Source: Opitutia bacterium
GTDB lineage: Bacteria; Verrucomicrobiota; Kiritimatiellia; CAIQIC01; Lenti-01
Reading direction: 5' to 3'
DNA: 40,985 bases
Assembly (NCBI GenBank): GCA_009928955.1
Contig: SABN01000019.1
Span: 1 to 40,985, forward strand
Positions 1 to 7,530 of this stretch are shown here, piece after piece. Position 1 is the stretch's first letter, and each line of letters starts with the position of its first letter. The position numbers were made by a program, and so were the translations under genes. The notes beneath the pieces are model-generated. The model ran no database searches. It saw nothing but the letters and a program-made list of their open reading frames with translations, and was not told the origin of the DNA.

Positions 1-792
1 GACGGTGCCGGCGATTTTCGATGCGGTTGCCAGCGCGGCGTTGACGTTGGAGACGGTCGTCCCGGCGGCCACGACGATGTCCATGCCGGCATCCAGCGTA
101 GGGGCATTGCTGTAGACCTCTGGCAAATAGTTGCCGGAATAGTCCTGGAACTCGACGCGATAGGTTCCGGCCGTCAGTCCGCCGATCGCGTAGTTGCCGC
201 TGGCGCCCGTGTTGGCATGCGAAATCAATCTCCATCTCGAACCATTCCATTGGCGGGCCTCCACCGAGATGCCTTCCAAGGGGGGTGTGCCGGTGGGTCC
301 CGTGACGGTGCCCGATATCTTGGACAGGATGTCGTTGGTGATATGCAACGCAATGACGCCCTGGGCATTGAGCCAGCCATAGACGCCGATGCGATAGGTG
401 GTTCCGGCCGTCACCGAAACGAACACGGCGCTCTGGTCCCCATCGTATTGGTCGTTTTCCGCCAGCAGGATCAGGGCGTCGACGGCGGTGCCCGTCCACA
501 CGGCGAGCATGGTGTCGAAATCGCTGCCAAACGTGTCGATCCGCACAGAACCCGATGCGGGCGCGGTCCAGCCAAACCACACCGACGCTTCGCCATCTCC
601 ATCCCATGCGTCGGGCAACGACTCGTTGACTTGCAGGGAGGCGTCCACGTTGCTGCCGGTCGCCGTGGCGGGAAACCCCGACACGATGGTCGGGTTGGAA
701 AAGGAATCGTTGGGGGGGGCGGCCCAAGCCGACCGGACCAGGAGGAAAAGAAGCCCGAAGGATATCACGCGTAACCGTGGCGACCTGTTCAT
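1..792 (-). CDS. Exported multidomain protein, N-terminal part (runs off left edge)
   Basis: The reading frame is open from an ATG at 792 to the window edge, giving 264 residues. The first 24 residues (MNRSPRLRVI then a Leu-rich core ending AWA) are a typical Sec signal peptide. Residues about 25-130 form a beta-sandwich of the pre-peptidase C-terminal (PPC) type: it opens APPNDSFSNP, has WFGWTAPASG in the middle and AGTTYRIGVYG near the end. Two carboxypeptidase-regulatory-like repeats follow, each opening with an ISGTV or IAGTV motif and containing GNYAIGGLTAGTYRVEF. These folds are stalk or spacer modules of secreted or surface proteins; the functional domain must lie beyond the window. 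A GAGG sequence sits 7 nt before the ATG, and a good promoter lies at 824-853. The frame and signal peptide are certain, the domain names likely and the overall role unknown. Confidence 0.85.
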   Translation of the reverse strand, partial: MNRSPRLRVISFGLLFLLVRSAWAAPPNDSFSNPTIVSGFPATATGSNVDASLQVNESLPDAWDGDGEASVWFGWTAPASGSVRIDTFGSDFDTMLAVWTGTAVDALILLAENDQYDGDQSAVFVSVTAGTTYRIGVYGWLNAQGVIALHITNDILSKISGTVTGPTGTPPLEGISVEARQWNGSRWRLISHANTGASGNYAIGGLTAGTYRVEFQDYSGNYLPEVYSNAPTLDAGMDIVVAAGTTVSNVNAALATASKIAGTV

Positions 793-823
793 ATCGGCTC
801 CTCTGTCCGGAAATGCTGTCGGC

Positions 824-853
824 ATCCTAGGCCCTTGCTGGAAACCTTGTCAA
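824..853 (-). promoter_or_regulatory. Probable sigma70-type promoter of the exported protein gene
   Basis: Read on the minus strand, a perfect TTGACA (848-853) is followed after 18 nt by TAGGAT (824-829), four of six matches to the -10 consensus. Transcription would begin near 817 and give a leader of about 25 nt containing a GAGG ribosome-binding site. This is pattern reading only. Confidence 0.5.
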
Positions 854-967
854 CCAGAACTGGCCGCCAACGGGCGCCAACGGGCGCGGCTGCCGAGCGC
901 ATCGGTCGGGCCGCAGGCGTTGAGCGGTTCCGGGTTCCGGCCTCGCTCGCCGCGCGGCAGTGGCGGG

Positions 968-1450
968 TCAGGCGCGGCCCAACTCGCGCTTGTCCCGGCG
1001 ATGCTGGAGCAGAAAAGCCCCCCCGATGGCCGCCCAGAGCAGGCCTATGAGGCCCATGAGCCACCGGCGGTCGAACGACCGGTCCACGACGGATTCCTCC
1101 GGCCGCCGGGGATTGTAGAAGATTTGGATCGGGCGTCCGGGGGCCAGCGGGCCTTCGATCAACTGGAAGGCGCGGCCGTCTTCCATCGCGAAATTGCTGA
1201 ACTCATACGTGGTGCCTTCGTAGGTCCGGCCGGCGATCTCATACGCAAAGGCGATGCCGATGAACCGGCCGGGGGCCTCGTTGGCGTCCCGCGTGTAGCT
1301 GCGCATCACGGTGGCCGGGGCCGGTTGCCAATCGCGGGCGCGGAACCAGTTCCAGGCGTTTGCGCCGCAGGAGATCCAGAAGAAGAAGCAGCCAAACGCC
1401 ATGCCGAGCAGGCCCATGACCACGGATTGTTTGCCGGCGAGGATGCTCAT
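968..1450 (-). CDS. DUF3592-like two-helix membrane protein
   Basis: This 160-residue protein starts at ATG 1450, inside the stop region of hydE (ATGA overlap at 1447-1450), so the two are translationally coupled. Hydrophobic helices lie near residues 10-30 (VVMGLLGMAFGCFFFWISCG) and 130-150 (LMGLIGLLWAAIGGAFLL). Between them is a soluble beta domain with the DUF3592 pattern: a Y-x-Y-x-x-x-G-x-x-Y-E motif (FAYEIAGRTYEG), then GRPIQIFYNPRRPEES. Domains of this family face the outside or periplasm between two helices and have no assigned biochemical function. A longer frame in the same phase continues upstream, but only across hydE in another frame, so the internal ATG is the sensible start. 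The pairing with hydE is unusual and may only reflect compact gene packing. Confidence 0.75.
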   Translation of the reverse strand: MSILAGKQSVVMGLLGMAFGCFFFWISCGANAWNWFRARDWQPAPATVMRSYTRDANEAPGRFIGIAFAYEIAGRTYEGTTYEFSNFAMEDGRAFQLIEGPLAPGRPIQIFYNPRRPEESVVDRSFDRRWLMGLIGLLWAAIGGAFLLQHRRDKRELGRA

Positions 1451-2502
1451 GGGGCGGGGGGCTTGTGCTTGAGCGAATGGCCGGGGCCGGGGGCCACGGG
1501 GCGGCCGAGGGCGCGGAGGCGGGCCTGGACGCAGCGGGCGCAGTCGGCGGCGTCTTCGTCGATGCAGGGCTTGCCGGGATAGAGCTGGTAGTCCTTGCGG
1601 AGGGGCCCGGGGGTGGCGTTGGGCATGAAGACGTTGGCGCCGCGCTGCAGGGCGAGGTTGCGGCCGTCGGGAAAGAGGGCGTCGAAGGCGGTGGTGGCGG
1701 GGATGTGCGCGTCGGGATTGGCGAGGCGCAGGACGGCGATGGCGCGGAAGACCATGTCGGGGTCGCCGGCGTAGACGTTGGGCTGGTCGCCCAGCGGCGT
1801 CTCGGGGTTGGGGATGTAGGGGCCGATGCCGATCATGTCGAAATCGAATTCGCGGCAGAGGAGGATGTTGTCGGCGAGGATTTCCATGGTTTCGCCGGGC
1901 AGGCCGATCATGAAGCCGCCGCCGGCCTGGACGCCGAGGGCTTGGAGGTCGCGCAGGCAGCCGAGGCGTTCGGCCAGCGTGCAGTCGGGGTGCAGGCGCG
2001 CGAAGAGGTCCGGGTCGGACGTCTCGAAACGGAGGAGATAGCGGTCCATGCCGGCGGCCTGCCAGCGGGCATAGGTTGCGCGCGGGCGGTTGCCGACGGA
2101 GAGGGTGAGGGCGAGGCCGGGGACTGCGGCCTTGATGCGGCGCAGGACGCCTTCGAGTTCGTCGTCGCCGGGCCCCGGCGTTTCGCCGCCCTGCAGGACG
2201 AGGGTGCCGGCGGCGCCGGTGGCGGCGACCTGGCGGGCGGAGGCGACGATCTCGTCGGGCGTCATCCGGTAGCGTTTCGGCGCGGGATTGGAGGCGCGGA
2301 TGCCGCAATACAGGCAGTCGTTGGCGCAGACGTTGGAGAACTCGATGATCGCGCGGATGGGGACGGCGTCGCCGCAATGCGCGCGGCGGACGGCGTCGGC
2401 GCGGGCATAGAGCGCGCGCAGCTCCGCGCCGGTGGCGCGGAGGAGCGGGAGCAGGTCGGCGCGCCGCACAAGTTTTCCACACGGTGGAAAATAGTTTTCC
2501 AT
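1447..2502 (-). CDS. hydE: [FeFe]-hydrogenase maturation radical SAM protein HydE
   Basis: The 351-residue protein matches HydE closely along its length. The radical-SAM cluster motif CxxxCxxC is CANDCLYC near residue 59, within IIEFSNVCANDCLYCGIRAS. It is followed by KRYRMTPDEIV, the GGE-type SAM-binding loop (LQGGETPG), RYLLRFET, the GLPGET loop, DFDMIGIGPYIPNPETPL and the C-terminal ANVFMPNATPGPLRKDYQLYPGKPC. HydE works with HydF and HydG to build the di-iron subcluster of the H-cluster in the cytoplasm. No hydF, hydG or hydrogenase gene is in this window. The ATG at 2502 lies inside a palindromic element, and an in-frame GTG at 2469 just downstream of that element could be the true start, removing 11 non-conserved residues. 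The gene lies 40 nt after metY and overlaps the next gene. Confidence 0.9.
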   Translation of the reverse strand: MENYFPPCGKLVRRADLLPLLRATGAELRALYARADAVRRAHCGDAVPIRAIIEFSNVCANDCLYCGIRASNPAPKRYRMTPDEIVASARQVAATGAAGTLVLQGGETPGPGDDELEGVLRRIKAAVPGLALTLSVGNRPRATYARWQAAGMDRYLLRFETSDPDLFARLHPDCTLAERLGCLRDLQALGVQAGGGFMIGLPGETMEILADNILLCREFDFDMIGIGPYIPNPETPLGDQPNVYAGDPDMVFRAIAVLRLANPDAHIPATTAFDALFPDGRNLALQRGANVFMPNATPGPLRKDYQLYPGKPCIDEDAADCARCVQARLRALGRPVAPGPGHSLKHKPPAP

Positions 2503-2513
2503 AGCGTGGAAAA
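2473..2513. promoter_or_regulatory. Two tandem palindromes over the hydE start (probable operators)
   Basis: Two near-identical 19-bp palindromes lie 22 bp apart start to start, about two helical turns. They are TTTTCCAC-ACG-GTGGAAAA (2473-2491) and TTTTCCAT-AGC-GTGGAAAA (2495-2513). The first has 8-bp perfect arms; the second has one mismatch. The spacing and symmetry suit two dimers of one DNA-binding regulator bound on the same face. The apparent hydE ATG (2502) is inside the second copy. A repressor bound here would block hydE and the overlapping DUF3592 gene. The regulator is not identified. Confidence 0.6.
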
Positions 2514-2542
2514 CCTATCACAGGTCTGGCCGCGCCGGAAGG

Positions 2543-3820
2543 CTAGAGCGCGGCCAGCGACTGGTCGAGGTCGGCGATAATGTCGGCGACGTGCTCGATG
2601 CCGACGGAGAGGCGGACGAGGTCGGAGGAGATGCCGGCGGCCTGGAGCTGTTCATCGGTGAGCTGGCGGTGGGTGGTGCTGGCGGGATGCAGGACGCAGG
2701 TGCGCGCGTCGGCGACGTGCGTGACGATGGCCGTGAGCTTCAGGCCATCCATGAAACGGGTGGCGGCGGCGCGGCCGCCCTGGATGCCGAAGGAGACGAC
2801 GCCGCAGGTGCCGTCGGGCAGATACTTTTGCGCGAGGGCGTGGGCGGGATTTCCGGGGAGGCCGGGATAGTTGATCCAGGCGACGCGCGGGTGCTGCTCC
2901 AGGTGCGTGGCGACGGCGAGGGCGTTGCTGCAATGGCGCGGCATGCGCAGGTGCAGGGTTTCGAGGCCGAGGTTGAGGATGTAGGCGGCGAAGGGATTCT
3001 GCTGGGCGCCGATGTCGCGCATGAGCTGGACGCGGGCCTTCACGATGTAGGCCGCGCGGCCGAAGCGCTCCGTGTAGACCACGCCGTGGTAGGACGGGTC
3101 GGGCGTGCAGAACTCGGGGAACTTGCCGTGGGTCCAGTCGAAGTTGCCGCTGTCCACGATGGCGCCGCCGGTGGTCTGGGCGTGGCCGTCCATGTATTTG
3201 GTGGTGGAGTGGGTCACGATGTCGGCGCCCCATTCGATGGGCCGGCACAGGATCGGCGTGGGGAAGGTGTTGTCCACGATGAACGGCACGCCCTGGCCGT
3301 GGGCGATGCGCGCCAGCTTCTCGAGGTCGGCCACCGCGAGAGAAGGATTCGTGACGGTTTCGGCGAAGAGCGCCTTGGTGTTCGGTCGGAAGGCGGCGGC
3401 GAGCTGGGCTGCATCGGCGTTCTGGTCGACGAAGGTGAACGCGATGCCCATCTTCTTCATGGTGATGGCGAAGAGATTGAAGGTGCCGCCATAGATGGCC
3501 GCGGTGCTGACGACATGGTCGCCCGCCTGGCAGAGGTTGAGGATGGCGAAGAGCGAGGCCGCCTGGCCCGAGGAGGTGACCAGCGCGCCGACGCCGCCTT
3601 CGAGCGCGGCGATCTTGTTCTCGACGCATTCGAGGGTGGGGTTGCTCAGGCGGGTGTAGAAGTGGCCGGGGACTTCCAGGTCGAAGAGCTTGCCGAGGTA
3701 GTCGGCGGAGTCGTACTTGTAGGTGGTGCTCTGGAAGATGGGCAGCACGCGCGGGTCGCCGTTCTTGGGCTGCCAGCCGGCTTGCACGCAACGCGTTTCG
3801 ATGTGTTGTTTCGGATCCAC
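2543..3820 (-). CDS. metY: O-acetylhomoserine aminocarboxypropyltransferase (sulfhydrylase)
   Basis: The 425-residue protein is a Cys/Met-metabolism PLP enzyme of the MetY branch. It makes homocysteine from O-acetylhomoserine and sulfide, or cysteine-type products from related substrates, in the cytoplasm. Landmarks are the N-terminal ETRCVQAGW and PIFQSTTYKY, YTRLSNPT near residue 55, SSGQAA, VDNTFPTP, the PLP-lysine motif THSTTKYMDGH with Lys208, and the C-terminal LHPASTTHRQL and RLSVGIEHVADI. The length is usual for MetY and longer than for cystathionine lyases. I chose the GTG at 3820 because AGGAG stands 6 nt before it and the family's N-terminus begins there; the frame stays open far upstream without homology. 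It follows the NUDIX gene by 65 nt. No SAM-responsive leader is visible. Confidence 0.92.
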   Translation of the reverse strand: MDPKQHIETRCVQAGWQPKNGDPRVLPIFQSTTYKYDSADYLGKLFDLEVPGHFYTRLSNPTLECVENKIAALEGGVGALVTSSGQAASLFAILNLCQAGDHVVSTAAIYGGTFNLFAITMKKMGIAFTFVDQNADAAQLAAAFRPNTKALFAETVTNPSLAVADLEKLARIAHGQGVPFIVDNTFPTPILCRPIEWGADIVTHSTTKYMDGHAQTTGGAIVDSGNFDWTHGKFPEFCTPDPSYHGVVYTERFGRAAYIVKARVQLMRDIGAQQNPFAAYILNLGLETLHLRMPRHCSNALAVATHLEQHPRVAWINYPGLPGNPAHALAQKYLPDGTCGVVSFGIQGGRAAATRFMDGLKLTAIVTHVADARTCVLHPASTTHRQLTDEQLQAAGISSDLVRLSVGIEHVADIIADLDQSLAAL

Positions 3821-3885
3821 GGGGAACTCCTTTGGCTGGGAAAGGGTTCTACCCTTCGGACGGCGGATTGAAAAGCCGAAAGGGG

Positions 3886-4389
3886 TTATGGAAAGGGAAG
3901 GTGGGCGAATTCGTCTTCGAAGGCCGGGGTGAGCTGGCCGGTGCCGAGGGCGGCGGCGATGTCCGCGCGGGTCCAGAAGCGGAGCTCGGCGATTTCGGCG
4001 GGATCGGGGGCGAAGGGGCCGTCGTGGACGGTGGCATAGGTGGTGACCCATTCGGATTCGACGGGCGTGCGCATCAAGAAGCGGTGGAGGAACGCGAGCG
4101 TGTCCGGCGCGACGCCGAGTTCTTCCTTCATTTCGCGGCGGGCGGCGGTTTCGGCGTCCTCGCCGGGCAGGAGATGTCCGCCGACGGACGTGTCCCATTT
4201 GTTCGGCTGGATGTCTTTGGAGGCGGAGCGGAGCTGGAGCAGGAGGCGGCCGCGCCGGTCCCAGACCAAGACGCGGGCGACGGCATGGATGAGCGCCGGA
4301 TTGCCGTGGCACTCGCCGCGCGTGGCGCGGCCGAGGACGCGGAACTCATCGGCGGCATACAGATCGAACGGTTCGGCGGGGTCGCTCAT
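3886..4389 (-). CDS. NUDIX hydrolase
   Basis: This 167-residue protein contains a perfect NUDIX box (Gx5Ex7REUxEExGU), beginning GHLLPGEDAETAARRE and ending MKEELGV. The box forms the metal site that hydrolyses nucleoside-diphosphate-linked compounds. The preceding IHAVARVLVWDRRGRLLLQ, then DIQPNKWDTSVGGHL, resembles the YfcD-like and type-1 isopentenyl-diphosphate-isomerase-related NUDIX proteins. The substrate cannot be told from sequence. ATG 4389 starts 29 nt after the UDP-sugar pyrophosphorylase stop, suggesting co-transcription, and sugar-nucleotide clean-up would be a reasonable guess. The frame runs on upstream only as antisense-like low-complexity sequence within the neighbouring gene. 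Confidence 0.88.
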   Translation of the reverse strand: MSDPAEPFDLYAADEFRVLGRATRGECHGNPALIHAVARVLVWDRRGRLLLQLRSASKDIQPNKWDTSVGGHLLPGEDAETAARREMKEELGVAPDTLAFLHRFLMRTPVESEWVTTYATVHDGPFAPDPAEIAELRFWTRADIAAALGTGQLTPAFEDEFAHLPFP

Positions 4390-4418
4390 GGGAAAGGCGG
4401 GTCGGCGGAGGTCGGCGT

Positions 4419-5834
4419 TCAGATCCCGACGGGCGTATGGATGCGGGAGGCGTCGGCGATGCGGGCGGGGGTGTCCGTGGGGTTGCGCAGATGGACGGAG
4501 CCTTCGATGCGCACGTTCGCGCCGAAATGGATGTCGCCGTCGATCCGGAGGGAATCGCATTGGAGGAGGGACGGGGCGCCGTGGGCGAAGCGCGGCTCGA
4601 AATCGGCGATGTTCTTGTAGAAGCGGGGGTCGAGGAGGATGTCGGGGGGCGGAGTGAACCGCCGGGGATGGAGCGCGACCTGGTGCTCTTCGCCAAGCGT
4701 GTAGAGGTCGGAGCGGATGGCGAGGAGGTCGTTGGTGGTCTTGACGGGGGCGAAGCGGAAGCGGGGGACGACGAGGGCGGCGGCGTTCTCGAAGCAGGAG
4801 ATGGCGGAACCCATGGCGGCCTCGAGCTGGACGACGGCCGGGGAATCGGCGCGGACGGGGTCGACGGTCTTGCGGTTGACGATGAGGGGGAACTGGGGCA
4901 GTCCGCCGGCGGCGCGGAGCATCTCGCGGAGGGCCTCGAGGTCCAGCCAGAGGTTGTTGGTGTTGAACAGGGCGTATTTGGCGATGTTTTGGAAATCGGC
5001 GGTTTCGGCCGGGGGGCACTGGGCGGATTCGCGCAGAAGGAGGCGTCCGGTTTTCCGGTCGCGGGCGAGATGTCCGCCCTTGCGGTCGCATTCGGTGCGG
5101 GCGGTGACTTCCATCAGGAAGGGAATGTTGTTTTTGGCGACGTGGCCGAGGATGCCCATGTGCAGGAGGGCGCCGAGGTTGTCGGCGTTGGAGACGAAGG
5201 CATGGCGGAAGCCGCAGGCGAGGAGGGCGTCGAGCAGGCCGGTGGTCTGGAGGGCGTGGTAGATGTCCGCATGTCCGGGGGGGCACCACGCCAGGGCGGG
5301 ATTTTCAGGCCAGGACACGGGCGCGCGGGTGGCGAGATCGAGCTTGGGCACGCGGTGCTGGCAGAAGGAGAGGGGCAGTCCGCTGTCGTTGGCGAAGCCG
5401 GGATGCTCGCGGGCGAGGGCGGCGAGGGAATCGGCATCCGTGGAGAAGCTGTCCATGAGCAGGAGCGGCAGCGGCGCGCGGCAGCGGCGCCGGAGGAATT
5501 CGACTTGGCGGACGATGATGTCGAGGAAGCTGAGGCCATTCTTGGCGATGATGAGGGATTTGGCGCGGTCGAGGCCCATGCTGGTGCCGAGGCCGCCGTT
5601 GAGCTTGATGAGGACCGTCCGGGCGATGGCGCTTTCGCCTGCGGGATCGAGCGCGTCAAGCGCGTTGAGGTGGGGGAAGGAACCGAGGGGCGCGAGGGAA
5701 TCGCCGGGGAGCTCGCCCAGATCGCCGGCATTCCAGCGCCGGACATTTTGAAGGAAGGCCTCGACAACCAGCGGCGGCGCGCCGTCGGCGGCCATTCGCG
5801 CGCGGATTCCGGCTTCGATCAGGTCGGGATTCAT
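4419..5834 (-). CDS. UTP--glucose-1-phosphate uridylyltransferase, UDPGP (eukaryotic-type) family
   Basis: The 471-residue protein belongs to the UDPGP family, distinct from bacterial GalU. It couples UTP and a hexose-1-phosphate into a UDP-sugar plus pyrophosphate in the cytoplasm. The nucleotide-binding loop LNGGLGTSMG is at residues 78-87 in the context TVLIKLNGGLGTSMGLDRAKS. Other family landmarks are SFSTDADS, the WCPPGHADIYHAL uridine-binding stretch, FVSNADNLGA (metal Asp), the sugar-site stretch NIAKYALFNTNNLW, and the VVPRFRFAPVKTTNDLL segment. The C-terminus (ILLDPRFYKNIADFEPRF, then HFGANVRIEG) begins a left-handed beta-helix as in eukaryotic UGPase. Substrate specificity for glucose rather than N-acetylhexosamine is inferred from family resemblance. 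It sits 18 nt after the zinc-ribbon gene and 29 nt before the NUDIX gene. Confidence 0.88.
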   Translation of the reverse strand: MNPDLIEAGIRARMAADGAPPLVVEAFLQNVRRWNAGDLGELPGDSLAPLGSFPHLNALDALDPAGESAIARTVLIKLNGGLGTSMGLDRAKSLIIAKNGLSFLDIIVRQVEFLRRRCRAPLPLLLMDSFSTDADSLAALAREHPGFANDSGLPLSFCQHRVPKLDLATRAPVSWPENPALAWCPPGHADIYHALQTTGLLDALLACGFRHAFVSNADNLGALLHMGILGHVAKNNIPFLMEVTARTECDRKGGHLARDRKTGRLLLRESAQCPPAETADFQNIAKYALFNTNNLWLDLEALREMLRAAGGLPQFPLIVNRKTVDPVRADSPAVVQLEAAMGSAISCFENAAALVVPRFRFAPVKTTNDLLAIRSDLYTLGEEHQVALHPRRFTPPPDILLDPRFYKNIADFEPRFAHGAPSLLQCDSLRIDGDIHFGANVRIEGSVHLRNPTDTPARIADASRIHTPVGI

Positions 5835-5852
5835 CGGGCGGAGCAGAAGAAC

Positions 5853-6743
5853 CTATTCTTCATCCGCAGGCAGCAGGGCGTGGATGGAGGCGCGGAGCTG
5901 CGCGATCCGCTCGTCGCGCTGGGCGCTGAGCACCTGATGCACGCGGATGACTTCGACTTGCCACTGCTTGCGGGGGAGCACGAGCAGGCGGTCCACCGGC
6001 AGATAGGCGGCGACGCCGGGATGCAGCTCGGCCAGCGAGTAGGTGGCGGTGCCGCCGGCGAATTTGACGGAGATCTTGTCTTCCGCGATGCCGGTGATTT
6101 CGGCGTTTTCGCGCAGGGTCTGGCCATCGGGCCCCGGCAGGATGGGAAACACGATCAGGCGGCCTTGGACGCCGCGTCCGGGCCCGGCATCGGTGAGGAC
6201 CGGCGCGGCGGGCAGGCTGTTCTTGGCGGCCTCGACCACCTTGCCCATATGGGCCCGCAGCAGCTCGGTCCGCGCGCCGGCATGGTTGTCGAGGAATTGG
6301 CGCGAGGTCTTTTCCAACTCGCGCGAGAGGGCTTCGGCTTCATCGATGGCCTTGAGCGCGACCTCGGGAAGCTGGGCCTTGAGGCGGGCGATTTCGCCGT
6401 CCTGCGCCATGGCGAGGGCCTGGGCCTGCTGGAGAGCCCCGCCGAGGGGCTTGAGGTCGTTCACCGCCTGTTCCAGGCCGCTGACCTCTTGGACGAGAGC
6501 TTGTTCCCGGGCCTGGAGGTTGCGCGTCTGGTAGGCAAAATAGAGGTTGGCGGCGAACAGCAGCAGGATGGCCAGCAAGGTGGTCCCCGCCACGGCGAGT
6601 TTCCGGATGCGGTGGGAGCGGGGCAGGTCGGGAATCTGCAGGGGATTGGCGCATTCCGGGCACTTGATGATGAATCCGGCGCCGCCCTCGTCCACTTCGA
6701 GGTTGTGGCCGCATTCGGGGCAATCGAAATTGATCAATGCCAT
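5853..6743 (-). CDS. Membrane-anchored zinc-ribbon and coiled-coil protein
   Basis: This 296-residue protein starts with a zinc ribbon at residues 8-35: a CPECGHNLEV knuckle and a second CPECANPLQIP knuckle, four cysteines in all. A basic stretch (RSHRIRKLA) precedes a single transmembrane helix at about 48-70 (LLAILLLFAANLYFAYQ). A long charged heptad-like region to about 170 should form a coiled coil. The C-terminal domain contains GRGVQGRLIVFPILPGPDGQ and ISVKFAGGTATYSLAELHPG, a small beta fold, then a basic helical tail. The order suggests a cytoplasmic zinc finger with a coiled coil and sensor-like domain outside the membrane. The function is unknown. A GGAAGG Shine-Dalgarno stands 6 nt before ATG 6743, and a clear promoter lies upstream. 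It is the likely first gene of the UDPGP-NUDIX-metY series. Confidence 0.75.
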   Translation of the reverse strand: MALINFDCPECGHNLEVDEGGAGFIIKCPECANPLQIPDLPRSHRIRKLAVAGTTLLAILLLFAANLYFAYQTRNLQAREQALVQEVSGLEQAVNDLKPLGGALQQAQALAMAQDGEIARLKAQLPEVALKAIDEAEALSRELEKTSRQFLDNHAGARTELLRAHMGKVVEAAKNSLPAAPVLTDAGPGRGVQGRLIVFPILPGPDGQTLRENAEITGIAEDKISVKFAGGTATYSLAELHPGVAAYLPVDRLLVLPRKQWQVEVIRVHQVLSAQRDERIAQLRASIHALLPADEE

Positions 6744-6782
6744 GGACGCCTTCCTTCCCAAGGTAAAAAAACCTGTTGAGGC

Positions 6783-6811
6783 AATATAAGGGGCGGCCGG
6801 GCCTGCCGCAA
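6783..6811 (-). promoter_or_regulatory. Probable promoter of the zinc-ribbon/UDPGP operon
   Basis: On the minus strand TTGCGG (6806-6811) is followed after 17 nt by TATATT (6783-6788), five of six matches to the -10 consensus. The predicted leader is about 30 nt and contains the GGAAGG ribosome-binding site. It is divergent from the hisB promoter; the two -35 elements are about 50 bp apart. Confidence 0.5.
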
Positions 6812-6861
6812 GCAAATTGGGCTTGGCGGGCCGGAGGGGGCCGGGCGCGGACGGAAATCCG

Positions 6862-6891
6862 TTGCGCGGCGGCGGTCGGGCGGGGTATCCT
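6862..6891 (+). promoter_or_regulatory. Probable hisBHA promoter
   Basis: TTGCGC (6862-6867), 18 nt, then TATCCT (6886-6891). The -10 hexamer ends only 9 nt before the hisB ATG at 6901 and there is no Shine-Dalgarno sequence, so the transcript would be almost leaderless. Confidence 0.4.
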
Positions 6892-6900
6892 GCGGACATC

Positions 6901-7491
6901 ATGAAGAAACGCAAGGCCATCGTGGAGCGGAACACGCGCGAAACGCAGATCCGCGTGGAGCTGGATGTGGACGGCAACGGGCGGTATGAGATCGACACCG
7001 GCCTGCCGTTCTTCAATCACATGCTGGAACTGTTCGCGAAACACGCGCTGTTCGATCTGAAGCTGAAGGCGACGGGCGATCTGGCGGTGGACCACCACCA
7101 CACGGTGGAGGATGCCGGCCTCGCGCTGGGCGATGCGCTGAACCAGGCGCTGGGTGACCGCAAGGGCATCGAGCGCTACGGCTTCAGCCTGATGCCGATG
7201 GACGAGACGCTTTCCCGCGTGGCGCTGGATCTGGGCGGTCGGCCGTACCTCGTGCTCGCGATGGCGAACAAGAAGAAGAAGATCCTCGATTTCGAGCTGA
7301 GCCTGCTGGGCGAGTTCCTGCGGGCGTTCGCGACGCAGGCCCGGATGAACCTGCACATCTGCCAGCTCTACGGGGTGGATGCGCACCATGCGCACGAGTC
7401 CGTGTTCAAGGGCATGGCGCGGGCGATGAAAGCCGCGTGCCGCCGGGATCCCCGGGTGAAGGGCGTGCCTTCGAGCAAGGGCGTTCTCTAG
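6901..7491 (+). CDS. hisB: Imidazoleglycerol-phosphate dehydratase
   Basis: The 196-residue protein is a monofunctional HisB, the dehydratase step of histidine biosynthesis (imidazoleglycerol phosphate to imidazoleacetol phosphate). Both manganese-binding motifs are intact: VDHHHTVEDAG with His65-67, and AHHAHESVFK near residues 161-170. The substrate loops RNTRET and GLPFFNHMLE near the N-terminus and the C-terminal VPSSKGVL are typical. The length matches single-domain HisB without the phosphatase half found in enterobacteria. ATG 6901 is chosen because the conserved N-terminus starts there; the upstream extension is GC-rich sequence without homology. There is no ribosome-binding site, which agrees with the very close promoter. 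hisH follows after 39 nt. Confidence 0.96.
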   Translation: MKKRKAIVERNTRETQIRVELDVDGNGRYEIDTGLPFFNHMLELFAKHALFDLKLKATGDLAVDHHHTVEDAGLALGDALNQALGDRKGIERYGFSLMPMDETLSRVALDLGGRPYLVLAMANKKKKILDFELSLLGEFLRAFATQARMNLHICQLYGVDAHHAHESVFKGMARAMKAACRRDPRVKGVPSSKGVL

Positions 7492-7530
7492 GCCGCTCCG
7501 GCGGCTGGGCGGGCGGATGGGAAGGGATTC

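Noticed and set aside
2473..2482. DnaA-box-like word TTTTCCACA, suggesting a replication origin
   Set aside because: It is one arm of a tandem palindrome at hydE; there is no box cluster, AT-rich unwinding region or dnaA/dnaN gene.
3821..3885. A SAM-responsive riboswitch before metY
   Set aside because: The 65-nt gap is too short and contains only a weak imperfect inverted repeat.
4437..6779. A 780-codon open frame on the plus strand across the UDPGP and zinc-ribbon genes
   Set aside because: It is antisense to two clear genes and has the Gly/Ala/Glu-rich composition expected of a shadow frame in high-GC DNA.
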